This document shows, piece by piece, positions 1 to 8,314 of a stretch of 64,000 bases of DNA; within the stretch, counting starts at the first letter, position 1, and each line of letters starts with the position of its first letter. Source of the stretch: Fulvimarina uroteuthidis (lineage in GTDB: Bacteria > Pseudomonadota > Alphaproteobacteria > Rhizobiales > Rhizobiaceae); contig NZ_JAXLPB010000005.1 in the NCBI RefSeq assembly GCF_034321785.1, forward strand, positions 62,001-126,000. Direction: 5' to 3'. A program made the translations under genes and the position numbers. The notes beneath the pieces are model-generated. The model was not told the origin of the DNA. It saw only the letters and a program-made list of their open reading frames with translations, and searched no databases.

Positions 1-257
1 TACTCGTCGCGCATCGCGGCGGCCTGATTCTTGGCGTTGCTCGACCGGTTGTTCGCCATCGCCTTCAGGGATTCGGCCACACCGGACACGTCTTCCCGCA
101 GCTTGGAGATCTGCGCTTCCAGCTCTTCCCGATCCCCGCGCTTGGCAGCGCTCGATTCGGTCGGTTTGGACGACGATCCAGACGTTGTCGTGCCGCCCGT
201 CGAGGAAGCAGTCGGTGTGCTCGTTCCGAGCGTGGAGGATGTCGTGTCCGAGGCCAT
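1..257 (-). CDS. DUF883/ElaB-like protein, C-terminus cut by window edge
   Basis: Only the first 85 or so residues are present; the gene runs off the left edge. The N-terminus is a Ser/Thr/Gly-rich low-complexity stretch (about residues 1-35). It is followed by a charged, probably helical segment with the pattern EELEAQISKLREDVSGVAESLKAM. This resembles the DUF883 (ElaB/YqjD) family, whose members are inner-membrane-anchored, ribosome-associated stationary-phase proteins. The hydrophobic C-terminal anchor of that family would lie outside the window, so the family call is provisional. The ATG follows an AAAGGGAAAAC ribosome-binding region. An EcfG-like promoter lies about 65 bases upstream, which fits stress or stationary-phase expression next to the ecfG locus. 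Confidence 0.6.
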   Translation of the reverse strand, partial: MASDTTSSTLGTSTPTASSTGGTTTSGSSSKPTESSAAKRGDREELEAQISKLREDVSGVAESLKAMANNRSSNAKNQAAAMRDE

Positions 258-322
258 GTTTTCCCTTTCTGAGAATGCACCCACCAGAAACCCGGTGGGG
301 TCGTGTGTTCTGCTGCTCTGCT

Positions 323-347
323 AACCGCTCACGCCCGCGAATGTTCC
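323..347 (-). promoter_or_regulatory. Candidate EcfG (general stress) promoter of the DUF883-like gene
   Basis: On the minus strand a GGAAC -35 element is followed after exactly 16 bases by GGTT. The alphaproteobacterial EcfG consensus is GGAAC-N16/17-CGTT, so eight of nine defined bases match. It points towards the DUF883-like start codon and would give a leader of roughly 55-60 bases. The ecfG gene itself is the next gene, which makes the reading more credible. Found by eye only. Confidence 0.5.
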
Positions 348-499
348 CGGCGCGCGCGGTGCTCGGATCGATTTTTACCGACCTTTTTGCCCAAGGTCCG
401 ATCGGTCCGGCCAAGCGTCCCGATGATGGCGGAGGAGAGGCGCTGGCTGCGTCGACCGGAACCCCGCATCCGGGTCCGATCCGGATGGGCCGACCAGGA

Positions 500-1051
500 T
501 CACGCCGCGGGCGCGACGCCGATGATCTGGGACGTGATCGAGTCCGGCCCGTACTCGCCATCGCCGTCGATCTGGAGAATCTGTCCGATGCGCGTCCGCG
601 CCCGCGAGACGCGGCTCTTGATCGTGCCGACGGCGCAATGGCAGATCTCAGCCGCTTCCTCATAGGAGAATCCGGAGGCGCCGATCAGGATGAGAGCCTC
701 ACGCTGGTCGTCGGGCAACATGTCGAGGGCCTTGCGGAAATCCTGGAGGTCGAGGTGACCCTGCTGCTCGGGATGGCCGGCGAGCTGCATCGCATGGATG
801 CCATCGACATCCTGCACTTCCCGACCCTTCTTGCGCATCTGAGTATAGAACTCGTTTCGTAGGATCGTGAAAAGCCATGCCTTGAGGTTCGTCCCTGGCT
901 GGAACGTGTGCTGCTTGTCCCACGCCTTGACCAACGTCTCCTGGACGAGATCGTCGGCCCGGTCGAACGAGCCGGCGAGCGATGCCGCGAACGCACGAAG
1001 GTTCGGTATGACCTGGATGAGTTCGCGACGAAAATCGGTTTCGACGGTCAT
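500..1051 (-). CDS. ecfG: EcfG-type ECF sigma factor (general stress response)
   Basis: An RNA polymerase sigma-70 family ECF factor of 183 residues, the normal size. Sigma region 2 (about residues 10-80) contains the DDLVQETLVKAW helix and the ...LKAWLFTILRNEFY segment typical of the EcfG group. Region 4 (about 105-165) contains LPDDQREALILIGASGFSYEEAA and a GTIKSRVSRAR recognition helix. The gene overlaps the preceding nepR by four bases (ATGA), and phyR is divergent. This is the standard arrangement of the alphaproteobacterial general stress response, where NepR sequesters EcfG until phosphorylated PhyR removes NepR. EcfG then recognises GGAAC-N16/17-CGTT promoters; candidates occur elsewhere in this window. 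Confidence 0.95.
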   Translation of the reverse strand: MTVETDFRRELIQVIPNLRAFAASLAGSFDRADDLVQETLVKAWDKQHTFQPGTNLKAWLFTILRNEFYTQMRKKGREVQDVDGIHAMQLAGHPEQQGHLDLQDFRKALDMLPDDQREALILIGASGFSYEEAAEICHCAVGTIKSRVSRARTRIGQILQIDGDGEYGPDSITSQIIGVAPAA

Positions 1052-1278
1052 TCACAGTCCTCATCGTCAGACTCGCGTTTTCGCTTCGCCTCGGCCTCGT
1101 CGAGCTGGTCGAGGAGAGAGAGGAAACGATCTGGAACGGGCGCGGCGGCCACGTCGTCATAATAGGCTCTCAGACGATCCCCGATCGCGTTGGGTAGTGC
1201 GAGATTCATTTGGTTCGAGTCCACTTTATCCTTGTCACCGGCACTCGGCCTGTCCCTGTCGACGTTACGTTCTTCCAT
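1048..1278 (-). CDS. nepR: NepR anti-sigma factor
   Basis: A small (76-residue) acidic protein with the NepR core LPNAIGDRLRAYYDDV followed by PVPDRFLSLLDQLDEAE, i.e. the two short helices that clamp EcfG and are captured by the PhyR sigma-like domain. It lies directly upstream of ecfG with a 4-base overlap and is divergent from phyR. I chose the ATG at 1278 because AGGA lies six bases upstream and the length fits the family. In-frame ATGs at 1293 and 1302 (the latter behind a GAGAAG) would add 5 or 8 residues. The variable N-terminus is charged and probably disordered, as is usual in NepR. Confidence 0.9.
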   Translation of the reverse strand: MEERNVDRDRPSAGDKDKVDSNQMNLALPNAIGDRLRAYYDDVAAAPVPDRFLSLLDQLDEAEAKRKRESDDEDCE

Positions 1279-1662
1279 GGTCGATCCTGGCATGTCTTTC
1301 ATATGGTGCTTCTCGTGCGGAACATTTGCGGGGTCACCGATCATGTCGTCGTGCGCGCACGCAAAGCCGGAATGAAGTTGGGCGGATGCTCCCTTATTGC
1401 ATGGAAGAAAAGAGATCTCGCTGTCATCCACATATGAGCGTCGCGCAAATGCTCAAGGGGATTCGTTTTCCGTGTTGGAATCCGACGCTTGTGCGATGTC
1501 GAATTCCCGTGTGCCACTTCACATCGCGCAACGAGGCCCCATAAATAGGCAGGACCGCAGCAATCCTCCGTTCGAGGGGCGTCGGCCTGACGGAAGCATT
1601 TCGGCCGATCGCCGTCATGCGACCGCTCAAACCTCAATTCAATCGACACGAGGGGAGTTTTC
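1279..1662. promoter_or_regulatory. Divergent nepR-ecfG / phyR control region
   Basis: About 380 bases with no convincing gene, between the divergent nepR and phyR starts. Autoregulation by EcfG is usual here, but I find no perfect GGAAC-N16/17-CGTT on either strand. The best plus-strand candidate is GGAAG-N16-CGTC at 1592-1616 (seven of nine defined bases), placed about 45 bases before the phyR ATG. A GGAAC at 1319-1323 has no matching -10 element. phyR has a strong ribosome-binding site (GAGGGGAG, about 6 bases before its ATG). Confidence 0.45.
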
Positions 1663-2457
1663 ATGTCGATGTCATCCCGCATTGCACCGCATATCCCTTA
1701 CCTCCGGCGCTACTCCCGGGCGCTCACTGGTTCGCAGACGAGCGGCGATGCCTATGTTGCGGCGGTCCTCGAAGCGCTGATCGCCGATCCGGACATTTTC
1801 CCGGACGACCAGTCGCCGCGGATCTCGCTGTACAAGCTGTTCTCGTCCCTGTGGCAGTCGCTCGACGTCAACATTCAGGACGATACGCAGAGCGGAGCCT
1901 GGGAAGAGAATGCGTCACGCAACCTCAAGGCCATATCTCCGTTGCCTAGGCAGGCATTTCTGCTGGTCGCCGTCGAGGGGTTCACGACGGACGAGGCCGC
2001 GGACATTCTGAGAAAGAGCGAGATGGAGTTTTCCAAGCTGATCAGCCAGGCGAGCGCCGACATCGGTCGGCAGGTCTCGACCAACATCATGATCATCGAG
2101 GACGAACCGCTGATCGCGATGGATATAGAGCAGATGGTCGAGGGCCTCGGCCATTCGGTCACCGGCGTTGCCCGGACCCACAAGGAAGCGATCAAGCTTT
2201 TCGAGCAGCAGCAGCCCGGCATGGTTCTGGCCGACATCCAGCTGGCCGACGGCAGTTCCGGCATCGACGCCGTGAACGACATTCTTTCGCATGTGTCGGT
2301 GCCCGTCATCTTCATCACCGCATTTCCGGAGCGGCTTTTGACGGGCGAGCGTCCGGAACCGACGTTCCTTGTCACGAAACCGTTCAATCCGGACATGGTG
2401 AAGGCGCTGATCAGCCAGGCCCTGTTCTTCGAGAGTGACCGCAGAGTTGCGGCGTAA
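1663..2457 (+). CDS. phyR: PhyR, anti-anti-sigma response regulator
   Basis: A 264-residue protein with the inverted PhyR architecture. Residues 1-130 form an ECF sigma-like domain (degenerate sigma2 and sigma4), used as bait for NepR. Residues 140-260 form a receiver domain. The receiver has the acidic pair E146/D147 (IIEDEPLIA), the phospho-acceptor D191 in LADIQL, T219 in FITAFPE and K239 in VTKPFNP, so it should be phosphorylatable. It is divergent from nepR-ecfG, and the kinase just downstream is a plausible activating partner. The start is supported by GAGGGGAG ahead of the ATG; a second in-frame ATG follows two codons later. Confidence 0.96.
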   Translation: MSMSSRIAPHIPYLRRYSRALTGSQTSGDAYVAAVLEALIADPDIFPDDQSPRISLYKLFSSLWQSLDVNIQDDTQSGAWEENASRNLKAISPLPRQAFLLVAVEGFTTDEAADILRKSEMEFSKLISQASADIGRQVSTNIMIIEDEPLIAMDIEQMVEGLGHSVTGVARTHKEAIKLFEQQQPGMVLADIQLADGSSGIDAVNDILSHVSVPVIFITAFPERLLTGERPEPTFLVTKPFNPDMVKALISQALFFESDRRVAA

Positions 2458-2465
2458 TGCGTGGC

Positions 2466-2486
2466 CCGGGACTCTTCCCGGACTTT
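2466..2486 (+). terminator. Weak hairpin after phyR
   Basis: Arms CCGGGA and TCCCGG (2466-2471 and 2476-2481) around a 4-base loop, followed by ACTTT rather than a long T-run. This may be a weak terminator or attenuator separating phyR from the downstream kinase gene. Confidence 0.35.
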
Positions 2487-2551
2487 AACAACGAGCTTTG
2501 CGATGCCAACGGTGGCATTCGTCGAAGGTCCCAGAGTTCAGGCGTGGTCTA

Positions 2552-3529
2552 ATGCTGGCAGCTAAGGTCATGAAAGCTGTCGAGAACACGGATATGTCCG
2601 TGTTCCGACAGGACCAGGATCTTCGCTATTCGTGGGTTTGCAATCCGGGTCAAACCTGGCTGTGCGACGTTCGCGAAGGTATGTCGGATCACGATGTCCT
2701 GGCTTCATCGGCCCTGGAGAACTCGATCGAAATCAAGCGCCGGGTTCTTGCGAACGCCGAGCCCGTCCGGTTCGAGTTCCTGCATGAAAGTGCGCGCACC
2801 GTGCGCTGGTACGACATACAGCTCGATGTCGACCGGGACGAGAATGGCGAGGTGAGCGGAATTCTCGGCACGTCGATCGACATCACCGAACGCAAGCGGC
2901 GCGAGGATACGCTGAAGACGCTGCTGCGCGAATTGTCCCACCGCTCCAAGAATTTGCTCGCGATCATCCAGAGTCTGGCGAGCCAGACAGCCCGGCATTC
3001 GCTGACGGTTCCCGAATTTCTCGTCCGGTTCAGGGGCCGTATCCAGTCCTTGTCCTACTCGCAGGATATCGTCACCGACACCAACTGGCGCGGCGCGCAG
3101 CTCGACGAACTGATCAATCTCCAGGTCGAGCGCTACGCGCCGGACGGGAACCAGCAGATCAAGTCGAATGTGGCCGCGGTCTACCTTTCGCCGACCGCCT
3201 CGCTCCATGTCGGCCTTGCCCTCCACGAACTGGCCGTGAACGCCGCCTCCTACGGATCGCTCTCGGTGCCAGGGGGACAGGTCGAGATCACCACGGAGTT
3301 CGAGACCATCGAAGATCACAGGGATCTGGCTCTCATCTGGAAGGAGAGCCATGGACCGCGCGTTCGCCAGAACCGCGATCCGCGGTTCGGAACGGCGACG
3401 CTGGAGCGGATCGTTCCGAACGCCGTGGGCGGGACGGCCAAGTTGACCCACGAGCCGGACGGTGTGCTCTACCGTCTCGTCATCCCGGACGCGCAGTTCG
3501 AACTGACGAACGAGACGAGCGGCCACTGA
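2552..3529 (+). CDS. PAS-containing HWE/HisKA_2 sensor histidine kinase
   Basis: About 325 residues with no membrane segments, so a cytoplasmic sensor. An N-terminal PAS-like domain (about residues 15-115, ending GILGTSIDITERK) is followed by the phospho-acceptor helix LRELSHRSKNLLAIIQSLA. That helix is the HisKA_2/HWE type with the RSKN signature. The ATPase domain has the N-box ALHELAVNAASYGSLS and a degenerate C-terminal glycine region FGTATLERIVPN. Kinases of this family commonly phosphorylate PhyR, and the gene lies about 95 bases downstream of phyR on the same strand. The start is uncertain: ATG at 2552 or 2570, both with poor ribosome-binding sites. Confidence 0.88.
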   Translation: MLAAKVMKAVENTDMSVFRQDQDLRYSWVCNPGQTWLCDVREGMSDHDVLASSALENSIEIKRRVLANAEPVRFEFLHESARTVRWYDIQLDVDRDENGEVSGILGTSIDITERKRREDTLKTLLRELSHRSKNLLAIIQSLASQTARHSLTVPEFLVRFRGRIQSLSYSQDIVTDTNWRGAQLDELINLQVERYAPDGNQQIKSNVAAVYLSPTASLHVGLALHELAVNAASYGSLSVPGGQVEITTEFETIEDHRDLALIWKESHGPRVRQNRDPRFGTATLERIVPNAVGGTAKLTHEPDGVLYRLVIPDAQFELTNETSGH

Positions 3530-3857
3530 TCGGCGGCCGGACCCTGATCATCGGGTTTGTCCGCCCCGCATCCCCGCGCCGCACAATGCAGATTCCGTCT
3601 CGTCGACGTCCCGCAGCGCCAACCGGATTGTCGCTCTGCGTCGAGGCCCGCCTGGAAGCAAGGTAGGTTCGGCACCGGCCCATGCCCGATCCTATGCTTG
3701 ATCCGTCCGAACGGCGGTACGGAGCGCGTCCCGCCATCTGGGCAGTGTGCAAATCGATCCGAACGGCCTTGACGAATTGAAATTTGCGTACGCGCGCCGT
3801 TTACCAACGGAACCAAGGTGATTGATCCGAGTTTAGTAAGCAACACGGAGAATCCAC
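3530..3857. other. Intergenic region with a leader promoter only
   Basis: No reading frame here looks coding. The only recognisable element is the EcfG-like promoter near the right end (3809-3833), which serves the next gene. The rest shows no repeats or RNA-like structure that I can identify. Confidence 0.5.
3809..3833 (+). promoter_or_regulatory. Candidate EcfG promoter
   Basis: GGAAC at 3809-3813 is followed after 16 bases by AGTT (3830-3833), an eight-of-nine match to GGAAC-N16-CGTT. The predicted transcript would start about 10 bases later and run directly into a GGAG ribosome-binding site at 3847-3850 and an ATG at 3858. The spacing to the gene is therefore what a real promoter would show. 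Confidence 0.5.
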
Positions 3858-4151
3858 ATGGAACATGTTGCAGCTCTCATGCTTTTGGTCGGATGTTCGG
3901 CCGACGTGACATCTTGCCGCGAAGTGCCCGTCCCAGCGCCCGCATACGAATCGATCCAGGACTGTCGCCGCGATCTCGGACTGCAGATCAAACTGGCCGA
4001 TACCCGGATGCCGAAATTGTACGGTGCCTGCGAAGCCGTCGATGAAGGTGCGCTCGAACAGTCGGCGTCGCTCGAATGGTCGGTCACCCGCGACGGCAAG
4101 CTCGACATCGATATCGTACAGGACGCCGATCAGCTGGTCGCATCGCGCTGA
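3858..4151 (+). CDS. Small conserved hypothetical protein, four cysteines
   Basis: A 97-residue protein I cannot assign to a named family. It starts with a short hydrophobic stretch (MEHVAALMLLVGC) and has four cysteines (about positions 13, 20, 36 and 58), which suggests export with disulfides or a lipoprotein. The hydrophobic segment is short for a signal peptide, and its first residues may be part of the fold. GGAG lies seven bases before the ATG. It sits just behind an EcfG-like promoter and close to the stress locus, so membership of the general stress regulon is a reasonable inference. Confidence 0.7.
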   Translation: MEHVAALMLLVGCSADVTSCREVPVPAPAYESIQDCRRDLGLQIKLADTRMPKLYGACEAVDEGALEQSASLEWSVTRDGKLDIDIVQDADQLVASR

Positions 4152-4386
4152 CGCGGGACCGGTTCATTCCGCGTTCAGCAAGACAATGGCTTCAGTACGC
4201 TTCGCCCGAAGTGAGGCGTCACGCGTCGTGTTGTTCAAGCATTGGTCGTCACCACCTTGGTTTGTCTGGGTTATCCCCTTCTGATTGACGTTTTGGACTG
4301 GCTGGACCACGACGAAAGGTCTATTGTAACACTCACCTGAAACGCCACTGTCCGCATTGCAGGACATCAAAGGAAAGAACCGCTTC

Positions 4387-4668
4387 ATGAAAAAGATGCT
4401 TGCAGTCGCCGCACTGACCCTCTCGTTCGCAGCTGCGGGTTGCACGACGGAAGATCGCTACACCGGCGGCGGCGCATTGGCGGGCGGTGCCGTGGGTGCG
4501 CTTGCAGGTCAGGCCATCGGCGGCAACACCGAATCGACCCTCATCGGTGCCGCGATCGGCACGGCCGGCGGCGCCGTGGCCGGCAACGTCATCGGTCGTT
4601 CGCAGACCCGTCAGGGCTACTGCCAGTATTCCGACGGCAACGTCTATCGTTGCCCGCAGGGTTACTGA
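4387..4668 (+). CDS. Glycine-zipper outer-membrane lipoprotein
   Basis: A 93-residue lipoprotein. It has a short positively charged N-terminus (MKKM), a hydrophobic signal core and a lipobox AAAGC with Cys about residue 19. Next comes a glycine-zipper segment (GGALAGGAVGALAGQAIGG, then IGAAIGTAGGAVAGNVIG) of the kind seen in YMGG/17-kDa surface antigen and OmpA-linked proteins. Two cysteines lie in the tail (GYCQYSDGNVYRCPQGY). The role is probably structural in the outer membrane. It stands alone, with AAAGGAAAG upstream and a strong terminator downstream. Confidence 0.85.
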   Translation: MKKMLAVAALTLSFAAAGCTTEDRYTGGGALAGGAVGALAGQAIGGNTESTLIGAAIGTAGGAVAGNVIGRSQTRQGYCQYSDGNVYRCPQGY

Positions 4669-4693
4669 GGCCTTCAGACTTCCGCATTCAGAG

Positions 4694-4721
4694 AGCCGTC
4701 GGTTTCGCCGACGGCTTTTTT
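4694..4721 (+). terminator. Intrinsic terminator of the glycine-zipper gene
   Basis: A perfect 9-base inverted repeat (AGCCGTCGG / CCGACGGCT) with a 5-base TTTCG loop, followed by six Ts. This is a textbook rho-independent terminator placed about 25 bases after the stop codon. Confidence 0.9.
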
Positions 4722-4812
4722 GTGTTTGTGATGGGTGCGATGATGAGGCGTTGGAGATGAGCGATGACGGCCGATCGTGGCCGGCCCGTTCATCGCGCAC
4801 CGTGCGGCAGGG

Positions 4813-5121
4813 ATGATTGCGATCGTGACACTCTTTTCAAGCGCCCTTTGCAGGCCCGCGGCGGTCGGGCTGGCAATTCTCGCCTGCGCCGCGGTGAGCG
4901 GCTGTTCGGGACCGGGCGGCTCTCCGGTCTTCGGCGCGGTTTTCGGCCTGGAGGATGCCAGCGTCAGACCCTACCGGCTCGGAACGATCCCGGAGCCGGA
5001 GGTTGCACAGGGCGACCGGCTCGTCGGTGCCGCGGCAAACGTGCCCGGACAATGCATCTGGCAGCGCAGCGGGTCGACACGGCGGTTCGAGGCCAACTGT
5101 CCAGAGGATTTCGCTCTCTGA
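4813..5121 (+). CDS. Small putative lipoprotein, hypothetical
   Basis: About 102 residues with an N-terminal hydrophobic region (residues 1-30) ending in the lipobox-like AVSGC at residue 31. The mature part is short and polar and contains GQCIWQRSG and EANCPEDFAL, with two cysteines that could form a disulfide. No family is recognised. I prefer the ATG at 4813 (GGCAGGG just upstream) over a GTG at 4777, which would add 12 residues before the signal sequence. It is likely an envelope protein of unknown role. Confidence 0.6.
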   Translation: MIAIVTLFSSALCRPAAVGLAILACAAVSGCSGPGGSPVFGAVFGLEDASVRPYRLGTIPEPEVAQGDRLVGAAANVPGQCIWQRSGSTRRFEANCPEDFAL

Positions 5122-5412
5122 AGCTGACGCCGGAGGCGGAGCCCGCTCGGTTCGGCTTATCGCCGGCCAAGGCCTGCACGAAAGCGCCAGGCCGGACCGC
5201 TCCAAAGCTAAGATTCACCATCTTCGGACCGCACTGTCACCGGGCATATTCCGGTCATGCGCGTCGAGTGGGGTCGCGGAGACGACGCGCGTCCGCTTTC
5301 GCCGAAACCGGCCATCGCGGTTCGATGGTCACGAGATAAGCATTTGCGTTCGGCCGAGGACAGCATATCTGCGTTCGCAAGAACGTGGAATCGTAGAAGG
5401 ACCTGTGACCTC

Positions 5413-6564
5413 GTGACGGACGACATCAAGACGACGATAAGATCCATCCTCGCGGATATGAAGACGCCCGACGGGGGCGCCGACGTCGTGTCGCGCAAGA
5501 TGGTCTCGGATATTTTCGTCGCGGACGGAAAGGCGTTCTTTTCCCTGACGGTTCCGGCGAAGGATGCCGAAGCGTTCGAGCCGTTCCGGGTTGAGGCGGA
5601 GCGCTATGTCGAGCAGCTCGACGGGATCACCAAGGCGATGGTGGCCCTCACCGCCGAGAAGCAGGCCGGACAACCGTCGGCCGCGCCCGCGCCGATCGAG
5701 GCGCGCCGTCAGAGTCCGCCGCCGGCCCCGCGTGGCGCCCCCGCCCGTGCGACGAAACCGGGAATTCCGAACATCGACAAGATCGTCGCGGTCGCGTCCG
5801 GCAAGGGCGGCGTCGGAAAGTCGACCACGGCGGTCAATCTGGCTCTCGGTTTTCGCGATCTCGGCCTGAAGGTCGGGATTCTCGACGCGGACATCTACGG
5901 GCCATCCATGCCGCGCCTGCTGAGCCTGACGGATCGCAAGCCGGAATCGGCGGGCGGTCGGCTTTTGAAACCTCTGGAGGCTTACGGGATCAAGGTCATG
6001 TCGATCGGCCTTCTGGTTTCCGAGGAAACCGCGATGGTCTGGCGCGGTCCGATGGTGGTATCGGCCCTCAACCAGATGATGCGGGAGGTCGAATGGGGCC
6101 ATCTCGACATTCTGGTCGTCGACATGCCGCCCGGCACGGGCGACGCGCAGCTGACCATGGCCCAGCAGGTGCCGCTCGCCGGTGCGGTCATCGTCTCCAC
6201 GCCGCAGGATCTTTCCCTGATCGACGCGCGCCGCGGAATCACCATGTTCCGCAAGGTGGACGTGCCCATTCTGGGTATCGTCGAAAACATGAGCTACTTC
6301 ATCGCGCCCGATACGGGGACGCGCTACGAGATCTTCGGGCATGGCGGCGCTGAGGCTGAAGCGGCCAAGCAGGATGTCCCGTTCCTCGGCGCAATGCCCC
6401 TCGACATGCACATCCGGGTCCGGTCGGACGAGGGCGTTCCGATCGTCCAGGCGGAACCGGACGGGCCACACGCCGAACTCTATCGGGACATGGCGGCGCG
6501 TGCGCTCGCCGGTCTGGAAAAGGATACCCAGCACACGACGTCTCCGACGATCGTCTTCGACTGA
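5413..6564 (+). CDS. mrp: Mrp/ApbC family Fe-S cluster carrier P-loop ATPase
   Basis: About 383 residues. An N-terminal MIP18/DUF59 domain (residues 5-82) is joined by an Ala/Pro-rich linker to a ParA/MinD-type ATPase domain. That domain has the deviant Walker A SGKGGVGKST (about 129-138), a DADIYGPSMPRLL switch and a VVDMPPGTGDAQ Walker B region, all diagnostic of Mrp/ApbC. The family binds and transfers [4Fe-4S] clusters to apoproteins in the cytosol. The start is taken as GTG at 5413, behind AGAAGGACC, because the upstream in-frame sequence does not resemble the family. It stands alone, with the dpp operon following. Confidence 0.9.
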   Translation: MTDDIKTTIRSILADMKTPDGGADVVSRKMVSDIFVADGKAFFSLTVPAKDAEAFEPFRVEAERYVEQLDGITKAMVALTAEKQAGQPSAAPAPIEARRQSPPPAPRGAPARATKPGIPNIDKIVAVASGKGGVGKSTTAVNLALGFRDLGLKVGILDADIYGPSMPRLLSLTDRKPESAGGRLLKPLEAYGIKVMSIGLLVSEETAMVWRGPMVVSALNQMMREVEWGHLDILVVDMPPGTGDAQLTMAQQVPLAGAVIVSTPQDLSLIDARRGITMFRKVDVPILGIVENMSYFIAPDTGTRYEIFGHGGAEAEAAKQDVPFLGAMPLDMHIRVRSDEGVPIVQAEPDGPHAELYRDMAARALAGLEKDTQHTTSPTIVFD

Positions 6565-6675
6565 GTGTCGAAAGCTTCGCCTCTTGCGCCGTCGTTAAAA
6601 AACATATCGGATAAGCGGAACGGAAGCGGGGCACGGAACCCTGCTTTCGATTCCCGACAAGAGGTAATTCGTCAC

Positions 6676-8271
6676 ATGAAACTGATGACCCGGCTTCTCG
6701 CCGCCACGGCACTGACACTCGCGCTCGGTTCCGCCGCCTCCGCCAAGACCCTCGTCTACTGTTCGGAAAGCTCTCCCGAAGGGTTCGACCCGGCGCTCTA
6801 TACGGCCGGTACGACCTTCGACGCTTCGTCGCGGACGGTGTACAATCGTCTCGTCGAGTTCAAGCACGGGTCGACAGAGACCGAGCCGGGCCTGGCCGAA
6901 TCCTGGGAGATTTCCGAGGATGGCACGGAATACACGTTCAAGCTGCGTCCGGGCGTCAAGTTCCAGACGACCGACTTCTTCACGCCGACGCGCGACCTGA
7001 ACGCGGACGACGTCATCTACTCCTTCGAACGCCAGTTGAACGCCGACCATCCCTGGAATCAGTATGTTGCGGGCGCCAGCTGGGAATACGCCTCCAGCAT
7101 GGGCTTCCCGGACCTGATCGAATCGATCGAGAAGGTCGACGACATGACGGTCAAGTTCGTCCTGTCCCAGCCGGAGGCGCCGTTCCTCGCGGATCTCGCG
7201 ATGGACTTCTCCTCCATCATGTCGAAGGAATATGCCGACAAGCTCGAAGCCGACGGCACCATGGAACTGCTCAATCAGCAGCCGCTCGGCACCGGCCCGT
7301 TCCAGTTCGTCGCCTATCAGCCGGACGCCGTCATTCGCTACAAGGCCCATCCGGATTACTGGGCCGGCAAGCAGCCGCTCGATGACCTGATCTTCGCCAT
7401 CACGACGGAAGCTTCGGTGCGCGCGCAGAAGCTGGCCGCGAACGAATGCCAGATCATGCCCTATCCCAACGCCGCCGATGTCGAAGCGATGAAGGCCAAC
7501 GATGAGTTGACCGTGATGGAGCAGGAGGGTCTCAACGTCGCCTATATGGCGTACAACACGACCCAGGCACCCTTCGATCAGGTCGAGGTGCGCAAGGCCC
7601 TCAACATGGCGATCAACAAGCAGGCCATCATCGACGCGGTCTTCCAGGGCGCGGCGGTCCCCGCGAAGAACCCGATCCCGCCGACGATGTGGTCCTATAA
7701 TGATGCGATCGAGGACGATCCCTACGATCCCGAGGCTTCGAGGAAGATGCTCGAGGAAGCCGGGGTCGAGGACCTGTCCATGAAGATCTGGGCCATGCCG
7801 GTCTCGCGGCCTTACATGCTGAACGCGCGCCGGGCGGCCGAACTGATGCAGTCGGACCTCCGGAAGGTCGGCGTGAACGCCGAGATCGTCTCCTATGAAT
7901 GGGGCGAATATCTCGAGAAGTCGAAGGCGAAGGATCGCGACGGCGCCGCCATGCTGGGTTGGACCGGCGACAATGGCGACCCGGACAACTTCCTTGATAC
8001 GCTTCTCGGTTGCGACGGGGTCGGCGGCAACAACCGCGCCCAATGGTGCAACGAGGAATTCGACAAGCTCGTGACGCAGGCCAAGACCACCTCCGATCAG
8101 GCGGAGCGCACGAAGCTCTACGAGCAGGCGCAGGTGATCTTCAAAGAGGAAGCGCCCTGGCTGACGATCGACCATTCGACGGTCGTGATGCCGATGCGCA
8201 ATACGGTGAAGGGCTTCGTCCAGGATCCGCTCGGCTATCACCGCTTCGACGATGTCGACATCGCCGAGTGA
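6676..8271 (+). CDS. dppA: Dipeptide/oligopeptide ABC transporter substrate-binding protein
   Basis: A 531-residue periplasmic solute-binding protein of the SBP_bac_5 (DppA/OppA) family. It has a clear signal peptide (residues 1-23, cleavage near AASA-KT). The mature N-terminus TLVYCSESSPEGFDPALYTAG is typical of DppA, and the two-lobe fold runs to the end. The likely ligands are dipeptides, possibly haem or delta-aminolevulinate as in other DppA proteins. The ATG at 6676 is preceded by AAGAGG and begins the signal peptide. It is the first gene of dppABCDF, and a hairpin separates it from dppB, which usually lets the binding protein be made in excess. Confidence 0.95.
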   Translation: MKLMTRLLAATALTLALGSAASAKTLVYCSESSPEGFDPALYTAGTTFDASSRTVYNRLVEFKHGSTETEPGLAESWEISEDGTEYTFKLRPGVKFQTTDFFTPTRDLNADDVIYSFERQLNADHPWNQYVAGASWEYASSMGFPDLIESIEKVDDMTVKFVLSQPEAPFLADLAMDFSSIMSKEYADKLEADGTMELLNQQPLGTGPFQFVAYQPDAVIRYKAHPDYWAGKQPLDDLIFAITTEASVRAQKLAANECQIMPYPNAADVEAMKANDELTVMEQEGLNVAYMAYNTTQAPFDQVEVRKALNMAINKQAIIDAVFQGAAVPAKNPIPPTMWSYNDAIEDDPYDPEASRKMLEEAGVEDLSMKIWAMPVSRPYMLNARRAAELMQSDLRKVGVNAEIVSYEWGEYLEKSKAKDRDGAAMLGWTGDNGDPDNFLDTLLGCDGVGGNNRAQWCNEEFDKLVTQAKTTSDQAERTKLYEQAQVIFKEEAPWLTIDHSTVVMPMRNTVKGFVQDPLGYHRFDDVDIAE

Positions 8272-8314
8272 TATTGATCCAAAGGATCGAACTGATCTAA
8301 GGGATTGATATGAC

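Noticed and set aside
185..862. Long plus-strand frame opposite ecfG
   Set aside because: It is the antisense of ecfG and its control region; composition is typical of high-GC shadow frames and it has no ribosome site.
1319..1345. GGAAC at 1319 as a phyR EcfG promoter
   Set aside because: The bases 16-17 positions downstream do not contain GTT, so it lacks a -10 element.
5329..6534. 401-residue minus-strand frame opposite mrp
   Set aside because: Mirror of a well-supported Mrp gene; no plausible domain.
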